DNA from: Xenorhabdus thuongxuanensis
GTDB taxonomy: Bacteria; Pseudomonadota; Gammaproteobacteria; Enterobacterales; Enterobacteriaceae
Length of the DNA: 64,000 nt
Reading direction: 5' to 3'
Assembly (NCBI RefSeq): GCF_001908095.1
Contig: NZ_MKGR01000004.1
Span: forward strand, 1-64,000
Shown: positions 63,598 to 64,000 of the stretch, in pieces
Numbering within the stretch: position 1 is the first letter of the stretch
Layout of the letters: each line of letters begins with the position of its first letter
Notes under the pieces: model-generated
The model's database searches: none
What the model was told of the DNA's origin: nothing
Seen by the model: the letters and a program-made list of their open reading frames with translations, nothing else
Made by a program: the position numbers and the translations under genes

Positions 63598-64000
63598 TTA
63601 TTTAATTCTAGTACCATAGAAATCAGTGTCTTTTGTTCTATCGCTAAAATATAAGATGTGGCCTTCCAAAGAGTTAATGTTGTCACCAGATAATGTCCCA
63701 TAGGTGTGTCCAATAAGACCGTTGTCTCTGGCGATACCTAAAAAGTTGCCGTAATCAGTTATCTTGGCCTCAATACCTACAGTGTGTGAACTATTGCTCA
63801 TTGAGCCACTCAATACGTAATGATCAAAATCTGCGACAAAATTACCGGAGAGGGAGTCTTTACGGTTATCCTGACTAACACCTTCTACTTTATAGATTAC
63901 AGTACCTCTGTCTGGCAGCTTGGCTGTCACCTCTTTGCCTGCATTAAAAACAGTATGGGTGATCTCCGAAGTATCGGGCGTTTTTTGTGCCCATTCCCCA
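63598..64000 (-). CDS. Hemophilin-like type XI cargo protein, copy 2 (N-terminus beyond window)
   Basis: The frame is open to the window edge, reading GEWAQKTPDTSEITHTVFNAGKE before the GTG at 63930, so that GTG is internal. It aligns with copy 1 (FGEWSTGQTSDDSHTVYYAGKD). The C-terminal barrel-like part is seen (YKVEGVSQDNRKDSLSGNFVADFDHYVLSGSM, ending DRTKDTDFYGTRIK). No cysteine appears in the visible part. The signal peptide and ligand-binding half lie outside. Its divergence from copy 1 suggests a distinct or antigenically varied cargo. Confidence 0.85.
   Translation of the reverse strand, partial: GEWAQKTPDTSEITHTVFNAGKEVTAKLPDRGTVIYKVEGVSQDNRKDSLSGNFVADFDHYVLSGSMSNSSHTVGIEAKITDYGNFLGIARDNGLIGHTYGTLSGDNINSLEGHILYFSDRTKDTDFYGTRIK

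Noticed and set aside
63598-63930. 110-residue protein starting at a GTG at 63930
   Set aside because: The reading frame and homology to cargo 1 continue upstream to the window edge, so the GTG is an internal valine codon.

Overview
The window looks like the replication-origin region of an enterobacterial chromosome in the Morganellaceae, most probably Xenorhabdus. This rests on near-E. coli protein sequences for the housekeeping genes, moderate-to-low GC, E. coli-like gene order around oriC, and a type XI secretion (Slam/DUF560) locus with hemophilin-like cargo of the kind described in Xenorhabdus nematophila. No species call can be proved without a database search.

Layout. 1-340: the 5' tip of a 16S rRNA gene and its leader and tandem promoters, all on the minus strand. 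608-7713: the drug-efflux gene hsrA, then the ribose operon (rbsD-A-C-B-K-R, minus strand) with a perfect RbsR operator; rbsD is a broken remnant. 7956-14582: ravA and viaA, normally adjacent, are separated by an oppositely oriented SWIM/SNF2 helicase gene whose insert is bracketed by a short direct repeat. 14586-19634: asnA, asnC, mioC, a well-preserved oriC (16755-17010), mnmG and rsmG. 19707-27257: promoter, atpIBEFHAGDC and terminator. 27336-30702: glmU and glmS.

30703-40662 is an accessory stretch directly behind the glmS 3' end (the classic Tn7 target): a complete type I restriction-modification system (hsdM, hsdS, hsdR), a DUF1778/GNAT toxin-antitoxin pair and a Baeyer-Villiger-type flavin monooxygenase. 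40852-52653 returns to core genes: asd, then gyrB-recF-dnaN-dnaA on minus, and divergently rpmH-rnpA-yidD-yidC and mnmE.

52702-64000 is a second accessory region: an MFS efflux pump preceded by a 31-codon ORF with a strong ribosome-binding site, then an iron/heme-type module on the minus strand. Read in transcription order it is a Fur-box promoter, a secreted cargo protein (59925-60665), a Slam-type outer-membrane secretor, a large TonB-dependent receptor and a dedicated TonB. A second, paralogous cargo-secretor pair follows (63598-64000 cut by the window edge, and 61991-63478), separated from the first by a GNAT acetyltransferase. Both cargo-secretor junctions carry the same type of hairpin, suggesting a conserved device that makes much cargo and little secretor. 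The likely biology is secretion of a heme-binding protein by the type XI OMP, capture of the loaded protein by the receptor, and energy from the local TonB.
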